A stretch of DNA of 64,000 bases from Romanomermis culicivorax. Its lineage: Eukaryota > Nematoda > Enoplea > Mermithida > Mermithidae. This document shows, one piece after another, positions 44,654-56,849 of this stretch; positions within the stretch are counted from its first letter, which is position 1; each line of letters opens with the position of its first letter. The position numbers and the translations under genes are program-made. The notes below the pieces were generated by a model. The model was not told the origin of the DNA. It saw only the letters and a program-made list of their open reading frames with translations, and ran no database searches. The stretch is from positions 62,001 to 126,000 of the forward strand of contig CAWUHX010000306.1 of assembly GCA_963922205.1 (NCBI GenBank), in the 5' to 3' direction.

Positions 44654-46930
44654 CATTAAGTAGAATTTGGAGCCATGTCACATTAAACGAATACGTGAAC
44701 AGTCACATTGATGGGAGAACCCATGCCATATCCATAGGAAATATGGTCATATCACTGCAAGTGGCATGCTGTGACCCCATTGGGTGGCTCGCTTAGATTT
44801 ATCTACTTCGGGAACCTAACCCAGCTGGTACTACCACAGGAAAAACCCATGGTGTACCTCAGCCTTGTCCTAGGGTTCAGCTGTAGAGTAATGGACAATG
44901 CAGCCGGGTCAGGGGTGGCAATCCCTAGTCCTCATTCACTGAGAATGAGGGACCATGCCACTCGTAGAATGGCATACTGTAGGGGACCCGATTGTTAACC
45001 TAAATCCCCTAATTGGCCCTGACCTTAAGGGTCCGAGGGCTTTCTTAAATGAGGGTACTCTCAAGGGAAAACTAGCTTAAGGAGGATTCCCACAAATATA
45101 CCCTCAACAACAATAACCTCTGAGAAGACTCACTAAATCCTCTTCTCAAAGTACTCGGCGCTGGGTGACGGGTTCAAGGGTCAAAGCGTGGGTCCTACGG
45201 ATGGGGGGGGGGAAGCAGGTACGGTAATCCGAAGCGATTCGGCGTGGAAGGTAGGCAAATGTGAGTCGGCGGGCGATGGTATTAAAATGTTTCCTCAGGG
45301 AGGCGACAGGAGTTCTTGATTGACAGGGGACGGGGTAAACTCCTACAGTTGGGTTACAGTCAGGCTTTTTTTAGTCATTTTAGGGGCCTGGGCCCCTAAA
45401 AGTCCGGAAATGGCTCCTAAAATTTTAGGTCTAGGAGCCATTTTGGCTCCTAAAATTTTGACATATTCATTTATATTACAGTTAATTGTAGCTGTTTTCA
45501 TTCAATTTTAGATTTAAAGTAAGTGTTTTACAGGCTCTAAAATCATAAAACATCGAAAATTTTCCGGCACTTCCTGCCGGATCTTATTATATAATTTTTT
45601 AATTCCTCTATTCACTGTTTCTCTACAAATCAAACTTTTGGAGGAAAAAATTCTCGATGAAGGGAAAAAACATGGGGGTTCGACATGGAAAAGATGAATT
45701 TTGGTGCATTTGGTGCAAAAGAATTCTGGTGATCAAAATCTCAATTTTTCCATTTTTGTTACCATTATTTTAAATATGGAGCCGAGTTTGAATTCATGAT
45801 TATAATGGAGGTGATTTTCATAAATTTCAAGTTTAATTTGAGCTTTTCAAACTTATGAAAGTATGAACATATTTTTTAGTTTGTAAAATGATATAATACA
45901 TGTTTTCGAACCTTGTATGTTTATCGAACAAGTTATCCTTAAATTGATTTTCCAGCATTTAGAGTGTCAAAATCTGAAAAAAATTGTTGCATAGCGCCGG
46001 AAAGATATAGGAAACAACAGAACAATGAGAACAGAAGCTGCGATTTCAAAACCCTATACTTTTGAGTCCGAAGGAAATGAACTCAAGTGCAATCTTCGAT
46101 GAAGATTTGTACAAAATTAAACCAAATATCGCGTTTTTTGCATAAAAAATTTTCTTTGCACAATGATTTCTCAGCTGATGTTTGTACATGTGGAAAGATG
46201 CTGGTAACTGAAAACGCTGGGTAGAAATCAAATTTTGAACAGTGATTTTTTAAAACTCGTATCAACCGATTGAATATCTATACATAATTTAATTATATAG
46301 TACGTTCTACAGTGTGTTACAAGCACGTTTTTCAATATTCTTCAATTAAAAATTTTTGGCTCCCAAAATTTTAATTTGGCCCCTAAAAATTTAGGCCTAG
46401 GAGCCATTTGGCTCCTGGTTTTCAAACCAAAAAAAAAGCCTGGGTTACAGTATCTGGCAATGCAAGGGAGACTGAAGGTGAATATGTAAATTTATTATAA
46501 AGGCGGCGGACGCAGGTACAATATGCAAATTTAATATAAAACGATGCAGGCAAATGCAGGAACGCAGGCTGTAAAACGCAAAAGATGATTAGGCCAAAAA
46601 ATGAGTGCAAAATTAACAAAACAAGCCCTTTTAAAGGGCACCGTAATCTACAGTATGCCTTGGGCAGAGCCAAGACACACCCAAGCTAACTTCTGCAGCA
46701 GAAATCGCTGCTGAAGATGCCTATGGTCACATAGACATTTTCGAGTTCACTACGTTAAGCATTCGGGCGAGTTTTCACTCTCCATGCTTAGCATAGGAAC
46801 GTCATCTAGTGAGAATTTTCAACTAGGCATTTCATGTTGCGAAATGTCGCTAGTTTTTACTGATAAGAGGTGCACATTGTGCTCCAATTACAGCGATGAG
46901 CTCGAAGAGCTTGACTAGGGGGTTACATAC
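44654..46930. other. GC-richer unclassified segment, interrupted by a MITE
   Basis: Excluding the insert at 45361-46442, about 1.2 kb is clearly less AT-rich than its surroundings (for example 'gtgacgggttcaagggtcaa', 'gattcggcgtggaagg', 'gtgagtcggcgggcgatgg'). It contains small perfect palindromes such as gccctttt-aaagggc (about 46625). No ORF. It could be the untranslated end of a non-LTR retrotransposon or other mobile sequence; no hallmark proves it. Confidence 0.35.
45361..46442. mobile_element. 1082-bp MITE with 'ggcccctaaaa' ends
   Basis: Begins caggctttttttagtc and ends ccaaaaaaaaagcctg. Both ends continue inward with 'cctaaaattttaggtctagg' / 'agccatttggctcct'-type repeats. A 9-bp direct repeat ggttacagt flanks it (45352-45360 and 46443-46451). 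No transposase. A related end starts at 63874. Confidence 0.85.
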
Positions 46931-48155
46931 CGTAGTCTACATGCGTAATGTAAAATAACAAAAAGGTAATGGAAATAAAAGTGTGAAAGTAAACCAGAAA
47001 CAAAACACAAAAAGTACACACAGAAAATGCATGTAAAAATTATAAAAATGAAACCTAAAATTGACGTAAATTACCGTAACACAAAACGTGGTGAAAAACA
47101 TAATGGAAAAATATGATGTGAATCATGTGATGCTGGGCGAAATTCGTCGGCACGTGACATGTGGAAAATGAGAGGAAATGACAAAAAATTTGACAATATC
47201 ACTTCAAAAAAGCATTTAAGATATCCATTTTCTCAATTACTCAACCCCCCATTAATCAGTTCCCAATTTTCGCTGCCATCTAAACTAAAGTTTTCCTTAT
47301 GTTTCAGGCCTTCCTCAACATGGTCAGGTTTCCAGCACTGGCGCAATACAAGGAACTTGAATATACTCAATTCTCTGAGTAATTCATTTCACCTAAGAAA
47401 TAGTACTGTTGTTAATACACTCAGATAAAAAATCATAATGAAAACCCAAAAAAGAGCACAAAATGTGAACCTCAAGAGAGGATAAATTCAAAACAAGGAC
47501 AACAACTGAAAATTAGTCAATAAAAGCTTAACATGTTTATCACTGATTTAACAAATCTTTTTAGAACTCTCATTTTCTCATTTTCATTTGTCATTTGTGC
47601 AACAAGTTTTGAATGAGAGGTTATGATCTCCAGATACACAATGAACTTCACTTTACACACACACCATAAACACAATCCCATCAATCAAAAAAAATCATTG
47701 TGAGACCCTGAGCAAATCTACTTCACTTAGTAGTTAGTATTTGGTAGTTGTAACCACCTAGGATGTCTCCTGTCATAATTAAATCAGTTTGTCTTCAATA
47801 CTCCCTCTTATTAATGGATGCAAATCAAGATTTCTTTGATTTTTTGATAAAATTATTCTGTTAATTTTTTCAGCCTTTTTTATAATTTTCTTTGCATTCA
47901 AAAAAAGGATTTAAGCACCATCAGTTTTGAACAGTGATGATGTTCTTGCTGATTGAAAAAATTCAAATTTTTAGTTGCTTACCTAATTTTTCAATTCATG
48001 TCACATGCTTCATTTTCCAGCATTCTAGGATAAGAAAAATTCAACAATGGCACTCAGGGTCGGATGCTTATTTATAAGTGATTTCCAATCAGAAATTTCC
48101 ATGTATTAGATCATTCAAAATCATTTTTTTGACATTTTGGCATCATTCAATGGAC
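46931..48155. other. No gene recognised
   Basis: AT-rich; the ORF at 47159-47428 (89 codons) shows no recognisable motif. Confidence 0.45.
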
Positions 48156-48163
48156 CATTTAAA

Positions 48164-48300
48164 CATACCTCTAAGAGGTCCAACCAGTTGAGGGGGGTTG
48201 GAAAAGGTTGAAAATTTTCTCAAAAAAGGCACCTTTTCACCAATTTTTTCTAATTTATCCAAGTTTGGGGGAATTAGGTATAGGGTTGGCCAAGTTAGGG
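48164..48300 (+). mobile_element. Family-A MITE, left part
   Basis: Starts catacctctaagaggtcc and carries the family words 'ggcaccttttcaccaatttt' and 'ggttggccaagttagggg'. The right part is replaced by a family-B element; a family-A-like right end ('ctattacaggtatg') appears at 49818-49831. Confidence 0.65.
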
Positions 48301-48906
48301 GCATACATGTAGCAGGGTCCTGAGGTCTGGGGGGAGTTGGGCGAGTTTTTCGGGGCTGGGGGCAGTGTTTTTTTTTGTACTCAGTCTATTTGTACTGGTA
48401 CAAATGACCTCTCAAAAACGGTTTGTACTCGAAAATTTGTGAAAAATTGCTAAAAAGAGCATTCATTGTAATAAAATGCAAAAAACATGCTGTGAAATAC
48501 GTTGGCTATCTTCACGAGCCACATAGGAAGGCTACAAATTCAGACACATAAAACACTTGATCATGAGACACAGAACATGCACTAGTGAAATACTCCACAA
48601 AAAGCTTTTATTATGCTATAGCTGCTAGTAGGTCCTTATTGATGGGGATGCATAACAAACGAGTCCATTATTGATACTGATGGCTGTTGGGTGACAAAAA
48701 ATTTTTTCGTCATAAAATTTTTGTTTGTACCAGTACAAACGAAACCAAAATTTTGGTTTGTACTTTGAACCATTCTGTTCGTAAAGTACAAATGAAAAAA
48801 ACACTGGCCGGGGGGTCAGTAATTCCCAAAATTTTGGGGGGAGGGGTCTCTCCAAGAGAAAAAATGCGATTTTTTCACGAAAAAATTCCGAAAAACAGTT
48901 TTTATT
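48301..48906 (+). mobile_element. Family-B MITE, split by insertion
   Basis: 'catacatgtagcagggtcct' and a gaggtctggggg tract at the left; after the insert at 48363-48806 it resumes with 'ggtcagtaattcccaaaatt' and a ggggggaggggtctc tract, continuing to about 48906. Confidence 0.7.
48363..48806. mobile_element. 444-bp hAT MITE nested in family B
   Basis: Ends cagtgtttttttttgtac and gtacaaatgaaaaaaacactg are inverted repeats. Flanking octamers gctggggg and gccggggg match at 7 of 8, and the family-B sequence is continuous once the insert is removed. 'Tttgtactggtacaaa'-type palindromes lie inside; there is no ORF of note. Confidence 0.85.
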
Positions 48907-49807
48907 TTTAGAGAATGCCAGATTTTTTAGAGAATAGTGCCAGATAAATGCCAGATTGAATGAAATAATGCCAGAATAGTGCCAAATTTTCAATGCTAAA
49001 AATTATGAGACAAAAGCACTTTTCAAACATAAAAATCACCAAATTGATACTACACTAGAAACTTTATCCAAAAATGTGCACATACCAGGAACTATAAATG
49101 CTTGAATGTTCTCAAAATTTCAACAAAAATTAAGTCGAAAGTTGGGCAAATTTTTGGTCGAAACATTGTGCCAACAATATCAATTTTTCTATTTGAACCA
49201 AACACCAAAAATGAGGATTTTTCTATACGAATCCCACTGAATGAACAGAGGAAGTTGAGATTTTCTTCATAATTTTTCAGTTTTTGAATTTTTTTCAGAA
49301 TTTTTCAGTTTTTGACAAAATATAAATTTGCTGTGACAATGCAAGCATACTTTTGGAAAGAATTCACCAGCAATCGAGCGAAGTAAAATTAGTAAGGAAA
49401 TTTCACGTTTTCAGCCCCTAAAATGCTGAAAAATCCAGCAAATTTAGTTTTTGACTAGTCAAAAAGTTAGTGCTCATTGTCACAAAGGTTCAAATTTTTT
49501 TGTGCAGTAACCATATTTTTTTGTACGAAAAAACATGTTTTGGCATCAAAAAACAAATCACTTTGCTTCTATTCAATAGTAAACTTCACCTGGAAACTAA
49601 AATGCAAAGCCAGTAAAAACTTGATTTTCAAATAATGCCAGAATTATGCAAAAAATCAGAACATTATGCCAGAATTTCGCCAGATTTATGCCGAAAATCA
49701 GGACATTATGTCAGAATTAGTGCCAGATTCGAATAATGCCAGATTGATGCCAGATCATTCCAAACAGTGCCAGATCTGGCATCGAAAATGCCAGTATGGC
49801 AACACTG
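48907..49807. mobile_element. hAT-like element rich in 'tgccaga' repeats
   Basis: The right end reads tgccagtatggcaacactg, a typical hAT-type terminus (cagtgttgcca on the other strand). Dozens of 'tgccaga' words cluster at both ends (48915-48985 and 49630-49790). The left tip is not intact, so the start is approximate. Confidence 0.6.
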
Positions 49808-49833
49808 CCCCCCCCCCCTATTACAGGTATGGG

Positions 49834-50704
49834 CAGGGGTTTTTTTGCACACAGCAACCAAATTTCGGGCTGTGCAACCAAATTTTTTCTGCCAAGTTGG
49901 ACAGTGCAACTTGAGTCCTGACTGCTCTTTTGATTAGGTTATTTGGTTTTCTGTCCGGAGATGCGTTTTTATGCATTCTAAAATGCGAAAAAGTGAAAAT
50001 TTTCCAGCACTTTGCGCCAGGTTTCAATTAATTAATAATTTTTTATAATATTCTAGTGTGCAGTTAGGAAAGGTCATTCTTGTTGGTGCTTATAGCTTCT
50101 AGTTATCAACATGTTATGGATAAATGTTTGATTCTGTATTGTTTTTTGACGAATCTGATGAAAACTTACATTTCTCTCGGTCATTTTCTCAAATTTTTTG
50201 TGATCCTCAAGAAAGCTTTGACCTTCATGTGATAAAACATTTTGAGTGTGAGACAATGCTAGAAATGTCTGATCCAAATTGTTTGTCGCTAGTTGCTAGT
50301 TTTTGAATTTTAGTTTGTACGACTGAAAATTCAACTAATTCACTGAGAAATCAAACCGTCTGTCCACTGGGAAATAAAAGGTGAAATTGTGAAAAGATTC
50401 ATTTTCCAGCATTCTAGAATATTGAAATCCTGAAAAATTTTCGGCGCTACGCGCGGAACACATTACTATAGTCTAGTTATATTAATCTTTTTATTTTCTC
50501 TCCAAAATTCAAAAAATTGGGGTTTAAATGCCTAAAACTGACGCGGATCAAATGAAATTACAAGAAAACTAGTTTGCGATGGTTTTTTCCGATAAATTTA
50601 AGCAAATTTATCGATTTTAGAGTGAGCAACCAAAAAATTATCTGTGCAACCAAATTTTTTCCCAAGTTGCACATTGCAACCTGGCCTGTGCAAAAAAACC
50701 CCTG
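49834..50704. mobile_element. 871-bp hAT MITE with perfect target duplication
   Basis: Ends caggggtttttttgcacac and gtgcaaaaaaacccctg are perfect inverted repeats over about 17 bp, with inner 'gcaaccaaatttt' repeats. Flanked by ggtatggg (49826-49833 and 50705-50712), a perfect 8-bp duplication. The longest ORFs are short and unsupported. Defines the family of the fragment at 12132. Confidence 0.92.
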
Positions 50705-50712
50705 GGTATGGG

Positions 50713-51155
50713 TTTGGTGCTTCAAAAATTCTATTTTCCTTATTTTTTGGTGGATGACATCAGAAAAATTCGAATGTTTCAATCGTTTTGGGAAGGAAAT
50801 TAATGGAGAAGGTAGAAGCTGTGGACATTTTTACGCAGCAAAAAACGAGGCGATTTGGTGCAAATGACGAAAAAAGTTTTGACCTTTTCCGCCAAATGTT
50901 GACGAAAAAGTCCGTGCAAAAAAAGAAAACACTGGACCGGACCCAGAAAGTCAAAACTCTTTTTTCTTCATTTCAAACAAATTACCGGCTACAGAAGCAT
51001 GAATATGTTTTGCAAAGGTCAAAAAAGCATAAATAATTTCTAAGCGAAAAAAAACAATACGGCAAGAAAATTATGAATTGTGCCCTTCGCCAAATGGCCA
51101 GAGGGAGCGTATCCGTCGGCACGGCCATCGGTCGCACCAGCCCGCAGAAAAAACA
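50713..51155. other. No gene recognised
   Basis: Two overlapping 80-97 codon ORFs on the plus strand (50574-51036) are unsupported; the sequence contains Lys codon runs. Confidence 0.35.
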
Positions 51156-51160
51156 ACACA

Positions 51161-51635
51161 GCATTGCGGAGCGAGATCTGTCATCATTTTGATTGGTCAA
51201 AAAATTGTAGTCTACTCCTTCCCAGTGTTGCCAAGTTAGGGGGTTTTAACCAAATGTAGGGGTTTTTCGAGGGCGTTGAGGTTTTTCTAGGGGTTTTTTG
51301 TTTCAGGGGTTTTTTATTTTTATTTTTGAGGGTTTTTCAACAAATTCGCTTATTTGATTGATTTTCTACAACCAATTCACTTGTTTCAAAATAAGAAAAA
51401 AGCGTGATGAAATTAAAAAAATGAAAATTGAAATGAATATTGATTGAATAGTGTGGCCAGTTAGTGTAATTTAGAAACCGTGAATTTAAGCTTAAGCCCA
51501 AGCCTAACACTAAACCTAATCCTAAGCCTGTAGCCAGAAAATTTAGCAGAAACAACTATAAAAATCAATAAATTTTTTTGACCAATCAAAATGATGACAG
51601 ACAGATCTCGCTCGGCTCGGCAATGCTTTCTAAAA
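51161..51635. repeat. Foldback repeat around a MITE tip and AAGCCT-like core
   Basis: Arms at 51161-51207 and 51572-51635 share 'gatctgtcatcattttgatt' and 'ggtcaaaaaa' in opposite orientation. The middle holds a hAT-like tip (cagtgttgccaagttagggg, 51226) with 'aggggttttt' repeats, and a short run of 'cctaagcc'/'taagcccaagcc' words (51485-51535). Confidence 0.65.
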
Positions 51636-52315
51636 AATATAGTTCCCGGCTACAGTATTCTCTTTGAATGCTTTTCCGCTCCATGATAGTGCTCCAACTT
51701 CACATCTCGTGATGGAAATCGCCGCAATTACAAGTCGCTTCAAAGTAAAAATTTATACAAGGCATAGAGATTTTCACGTCATTTTTATTTTTTCCAAGCG
51801 TTTTCAAGAAAAATATACAATTCAAACATTAATATCGAGAAAAATTATATAAGTTGGCGATTGTAGTGGATTTTCGACGAAAATCGAATTTACTGGCAAC
51901 AAGTTCAACGTTGATTTTTGCGATTCTGAAAATCAAAAAGAAGCGGCTTTGTGACCTGAGAATAGCAAATCCCAAGCTAAACTGCGAATTTCGAACAAAA
52001 ATTTTCCACTGAGCTGAATCACATTTTCATTATTCTATTCGAAATTTTATAAAATTAGAAGTTTGAAACATGAATTCTGAATGATTAATCAATGCTAGTC
52101 CCGAAATTTTGTCATTTTAAAATACAACTGAGTTACAGAAAATGATTTTTTCGCGTTCTCCTGAAAATTAAACTTATTATGGGCTATTCATTCAAGTTTT
52201 AAGCACAACCTTTGACAAAGTCGATTCGACAAAACATTGTTTTGATTTATGAACAACATTTTTCCAGAATTCAATAATTTTCCCACAGAAATCTCTCTCT
52301 CTTTCGGTACGATGG
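51636..52315. other. No gene recognised
   Basis: AT-rich; nothing supported. Confidence 0.4.
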
Positions 52316-52319
52316 TTTA

Positions 52320-52572
52320 AAATTTTTTAACGAAAAATGGTAAAAAATGTGAATTTTCTTGGCGCTTCGCGCCATGGATAAAATTTTTCGGTCTTTTAAG
52401 GGAAAAATTACTATTTTTTGAACTATTTTTCAGACCTTTTTGGTGAAAAAATCGAATTTTTTTTCCTTGAGGGACCCCTCCCCCAAAATTTTGGGAATTA
52501 CTGACCCCCAGCCCCAAAAAAGTCGGCCACCCCCCCCCCCCCAGACCTCCGGGCTCCGTGTTACATGTATGG
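52320..52572 (-). mobile_element. Family-B MITE
   Basis: The reverse complement starts 'catacatgtaacacggagcc', with a gaggtctggggg tract, 'gacttttttggggctggg', 'gtcagtaattcccaaaattt', and later a 'ggcgcgaagcgccaag' hairpin. It matches 12827-13090 over most of its length. No ORF; target duplication not identified. Confidence 0.7.
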
Positions 52573-53509
52573 TTGGAGCATGACATAAAACACTGCAATG
52601 CAGCTGGCCTAAACGATAAATTTCTTTTCTGAAATTTGGAAAATTCAATTGAAAATCATTTTTTCAAAAAATTTAAAGTTTCAAGATCGTAGAAAACTTT
52701 GAGTTATTATAGAACTAGCTAACCTGAAGTCTTATTAATCAACCTTTGAGTCGACACAACTCTGTCGAAAGACAGAGAATGCTATCATGGAATAAATAGA
52801 GGAATGAAAATAACCGAAAAAAAATTGAACAAAATTTTTTGAACCTCGAATAGAGGTCGTTTTCAGTTAGAAGATTAGACAAAAAATCATTTTTCAAGTA
52901 ATGATTACAGTTCAAAATTTGCATCATTTTGAATTACATAGAATGCACATTTAACTCCCTACCTCAGAAAAACTTACTCATTATCAATGATAGGTGGATC
53001 AACTTTTTTGATCACATAAGATCCAGATCCAGTTGAAATGCCTCCATGAACAATTTTGCAACCATGGACTTCGAAAACGTTGTTTCTTTAGATAGCAAAA
53101 TTGAAGATATCAAGCAACATTCAGGATATAATTTTGATCTGAAAACAAAGCTGCAACAGTAAGATTTAAAACCTTTTATTCGCAACTCCCCTGTGCAAAT
53201 GTAGCTCTACCGATTAGTGAGAAGCTTCCATGGTTCAAAATTCAAAAATGTGGCTCGAAATTATACACTTTTTATTGTGATTTGAACCTGAGGAATTCTC
53301 AGATAATTTTTAAATTTCGGCCAAAGATGTAAAATTTTTCTCTTAAGTCTTCGATTTTGCTTCAATTCATTGATGTTCCTGCTCACTACTTTGTTGACAC
53401 CTGATTTTTTGGTAGATGGATGGATTGTTCCATGATAAGTTGGTTTGTTGGTTTATTTACCTCAGGTGTGACTTTCAGCGTGTCTACCTTCACTTTACCA
53501 ATTAATATT
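52573..53509. other. No gene recognised
   Basis: AT-rich; nothing supported. Confidence 0.45.
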
Positions 53510-54690
53510 TAAGACACGATTTCTGAGAGGTTCTACTTTCCCTATGATAAGTTGAAAATTAATTATACCTCAAAATCAGATATTTTGGGTAGTTTTGTGC
53601 GCTGATTTTCATGGTATCATTTGTTTTGCTTGTAAACAAAAATTCGCATCGCTACAGTATGCCAAAGTTTGAAAATTGATGATTTTTTTGTATTTTTCAG
53701 TGGTCTTGCTAGCCAAGCAATATTTCGAGATCGGATTGATCTTATTTAATGGATGAATATTCATTTTGTAGAGGATAGAGTAAGCTCTCTTTTGATGTAT
53801 TATCTACAGTAAATAATTGCATATTACACTTTTTCATAAAGTTTAAAGTGTCCAAAATGAGCCGTCAAAATTGAAAAAATTTCGTTTATGGGCACTCCCG
53901 AGCACCTTCCCATCGGAAGCCGCAGAATTTTATTTTCCTATGTTGTAGCCCATCCATTTTTACAGCTTTGGATAAATTTTCATCAAAATTTTTGTACCGT
54001 TTTGGGAGCTGCACAGCTCTGAAAAAGGCATACTCATGAAAATTTCATAGAAATCATTGTATTTGCCAGGTGGCCCCTGTCTACCCCTTGTGATATACTA
54101 ATTACCTAAACTGTAGAATTATCAAATAACTAACAGACTATAGTTTGATGCATTAATTGTTTCGCAAGCAAACATTTTACACTCTGCAACAAAGTTTGAA
54201 GGGTCAAAAATAAGAAGCAAAAATTAAGAAAAATGCTAAATAGAGGCACTCCGAGCACTTTCACCTACCATGCTGTAGAATTTTATCTTTTTATTCTTTT
54301 GTTCACACATTCCTACAGTAGATATGAAAGCAGCATCGCTATTCGAATACCCCTTGAAGAGCTACATAGATCCAAAGAAAGCAAAATCCTGAAAATTGTT
54401 CAAAAATCAATAAATTGTTTTTGGCATTTTTGTGTTTTCATGGAGTTGGTTCATTATTTCAATATTGGAACCAGAAAATACATTAAAAAGGTCACAGCCT
54501 TTTGGACACGTTGTAGCAAAACTGTGGTTTATGATTTTAACTGCATTTTCATCTACTTGATAAATTTTGTTCAATTCCTTTGACTAACTAATCTAAAAGG
54601 ATGATACAAGCCCCCCGCCTAATCAAACCTCACAATATCTATGTCATTCTCCTGAAAAAGATTAATCATAATGCTCCCTGTGTGAATTGT
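53510..54690 (+). repeat. Left arm of large inverted repeat
   Basis: Begins 'taagacacgatttctgagag' and matches the reverse complement of 57541-58730 over about 1.15 kb with scattered substitutions and small indels. A 116-codon ORF (54233-54583) is conserved in the opposite arm, but it lacks recognisable domains and its conservation follows from the duplication. Confidence 0.9.
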
Positions 54691-55850
54691 TGTAGTGAAC
54701 TTCGGATCAGAATTAAGCAGAATTTATTTTGTGTCTGTGTCTGATGATCTAAACCTATTAGAGTGAAATGATACAAAGACTTGCGCAAACCATAGATGTA
54801 CGGCCATCATATAAAGAAATTGTCTTTTAATCTTACAGCAATGTGCCCTGTAACAAAGATGTAGCATACCCTGAAAGGAGCAACATAAGTAAAGGAACCT
54901 CAGCCTTAAAATCAACAGGGTCTCTGCAAATTCGGAAGAACATGCAAAAATAGGCAAAAACCCTCCTGGAATATCAAAAACTGTTGGGTCCAAAATTTAG
55001 ATATTTTGTAGGTCTGATTGGGGCTGAGTTTCATTAGTAAATTTATAAGGAAATTTTGAACAAGTTACTCTGCATGGGATGATAGTAACCCAAACTTTGA
55101 GTAAAAACTTTCCTTAATACTGCACTGGTAATTAGTTTAATTTGAAAATGAAGTATATAAAATATTGTTGACCATAAGTGCTACCCATATGCTGAAAAGA
55201 TGTTGCAGAATCCACGAACCAGAAGTACAACACCTTCAAACAGACGAAATTTTCTCTACCACTCGAGTCCTTATTCAAGTTATCCGAACCATTTGTTGTG
55301 CGACTAATAACCCAATGTCAAAATTTTACAATAACATCAACATTATATCAGTGAAATGGTCTATATTCTCCTTTTGATGCTGATCGAGTGGCAATAGCTT
55401 GGTTTTCAAAATCCTAGGGCAAAGGTTTTATGCAATGACATCCAGACATGCATGGCAACAATTTTTCAGGGGGGAGGGTCCATTGACTTTTTTCCAAGGT
55501 TGTATGGTCGTGGGTGAGCAAAAAAAACAAAAAAAGTTCTGCCAGCCTGTTTTTCATACAAAGCATGCACAAAAATAATCAAAAAAGCTGTCTTGGAAAA
55601 AGTTCTCAGATATGGGGGTTTACCCCCCTATCCCCCTATGTGCATGTATGATGACATCCTCATATCATTGAAAGTTCACTGATGAAGCTCGACCCCATGG
55701 ACACCTACAAAAAATCTCGATTTTAGGCTCTACAGTCCTCAAGATTCAGGGGGATGTTGCTGCCTATTTTTACATGTTTTTTCAAATTGGCAGAAACTCT
55801 GTTGACTCTAAGGCCTGGATTTCTATACTTATATTGCTTGTTTCAGGGTA
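54691..55850. other. Spacer between the arms; no gene recognised
   Basis: AT-rich sequence between the left arm and the Penelope-like copy. The small ORF at 55165-55377 is unsupported. Confidence 0.4.
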
Positions 55851-56708
55851 CCCTACATCAATGGGCAGTTACCATTCCTAGATGTTCTTGTCAAACGGCA
55901 AGCACAGACAATGGCAACAAGTGTCTACCGTAAACCAACGCACACAGACCAATATCTGAACTTCCAGTCAAACCATCCTGTAAACACCAAAGCAGGAATT
56001 GTAAAGGGAATGATATTGCAGTCAGGTACACTATGCTCAACTGAAGAAACCAGGAAAGTGGAAGAAAATAACATCAGGCAAGCCTTCAAGAAAAATGGTT
56101 ATCCCACAGCAATCATTAACAAAGCAAATATAAGAAGAAAATGACCAACAAAAAGTTTAATACAAAGGCACAGTTGTAATACCTTACAGTGGCCAACTAA
56201 CACAGAAACTGAAGCGAAAATACCACAAGTACAAGGTTCGACTAGTTGCCACAAGTAAAGACACAATCAGGAAAAGAGTCAGCAAAGTAGCACCACCTAG
56301 AAATAAAGAAGATACACAGGGTATAGTATACCAAGTACCTATGACTCCATGTGGGAAAGTATACATAGGAGAAACGGGCAGAACACTTAAGACACGTATT
56401 GCAGAACACAGAAATGCCCTTAAGAACCTGAGCCTTGAGAAAAGTGGTGTGGCGGAACATTGCCTATCATGTGGATGTACACCCAATTTTGACAATACCA
56501 CCATACTTGCCCAAGAGCCTAATGCCTACAAAAGGAAGATCAGAGAAACCATTGAGATGGAAAAAGTGGGGTCAAAAAATGTAGGTAGTAAGAGCATTGA
56601 AATAGGCCACATATGGAACCAAGCATTCCTTAGAAGGGCAACAGACAGGTACCCAAGTCTGAACTAGTACCCCCAAGTCAGGATATATAGCACTTCTAAA
56701 CAAGTTAC

Positions 56709-56780
56709 TACTGGGCCCCATGGCCCAGTGGTAGCACTCTAGACTCTCAATCAAATGACCAGGGTTCAATTCCCTCAAGT
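56709..56780 (+). repeat. tRNA-like segment in the Penelope 3' region
   Basis: Contains an A-box-like tggcccagtggt and a canonical B-box-like gggttcaattccc, with an anticodon-loop-like ctctcaa (CTC would be Glu). The anticodon stem is poorly paired. The left edge also forms a perfect hairpin, actgggcc-ccat-ggcccagt. Confidence 0.5.
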
Positions 56781-56810
56781 AGTGAATTTTGTAAAAAGAA
56801 GTTTATTGTT

Positions 56811-56846
56811 GCCTGAGAAAGGTAGTAGGTAGACTACCGAAACGTC
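56811..56846 (+). ncRNA. Hammerhead-like hairpin motif (degenerate)
   Basis: cctgagaaa, a perfect 6-bp stem (ggtagt / actacc with a 6-nt loop), then gaaacgtc. The order CTGA..stem..GAAAC resembles the hammerhead ribozyme core known from Penelope-like elements, but the conserved G after CTGAN appears replaced by A and stems I/III were not resolved. Activity is doubtful. Confidence 0.35.
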
Positions 56847-56849
56847 GCA

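Larger units (their letters stand above)
55857..56846 (+). mobile_element. Penelope-like element, 5'-truncated, with GIY-YIG domain
   Basis: Starts abruptly at 'atcaatgggcagttaccatt', after the RT catalytic block, and matches the 1-476 copy. The frame covers VYRKPTHTDQYLNFQSNHP, is broken by a TGA at about 56142 and a shift, then resumes. The GIY-YIG endonuclease domain (56341-56667) is visible as GKVYIGETGRTLKTRIAEHR with CGCTPNFDNT following, and the protein ends in RATDRYPSLN. The 3' part holds a tRNA-like segment (56709-56780) and a hairpin flanked by CTGA and GAAAC (56811-56846). Dead as a coding unit because it is 5'-truncated and frameshifted. Confidence 0.9.

Noticed and set aside
54233-54583. 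116-codon ORF conserved in both inverted arms
   Set aside because: Conservation follows from the duplication itself; no domain was recognised, so it was not called as a gene.
56709-56780. Functional tRNA-Glu gene
   Set aside because: Anticodon and acceptor stems are broken and it lies inside a retroelement tail.
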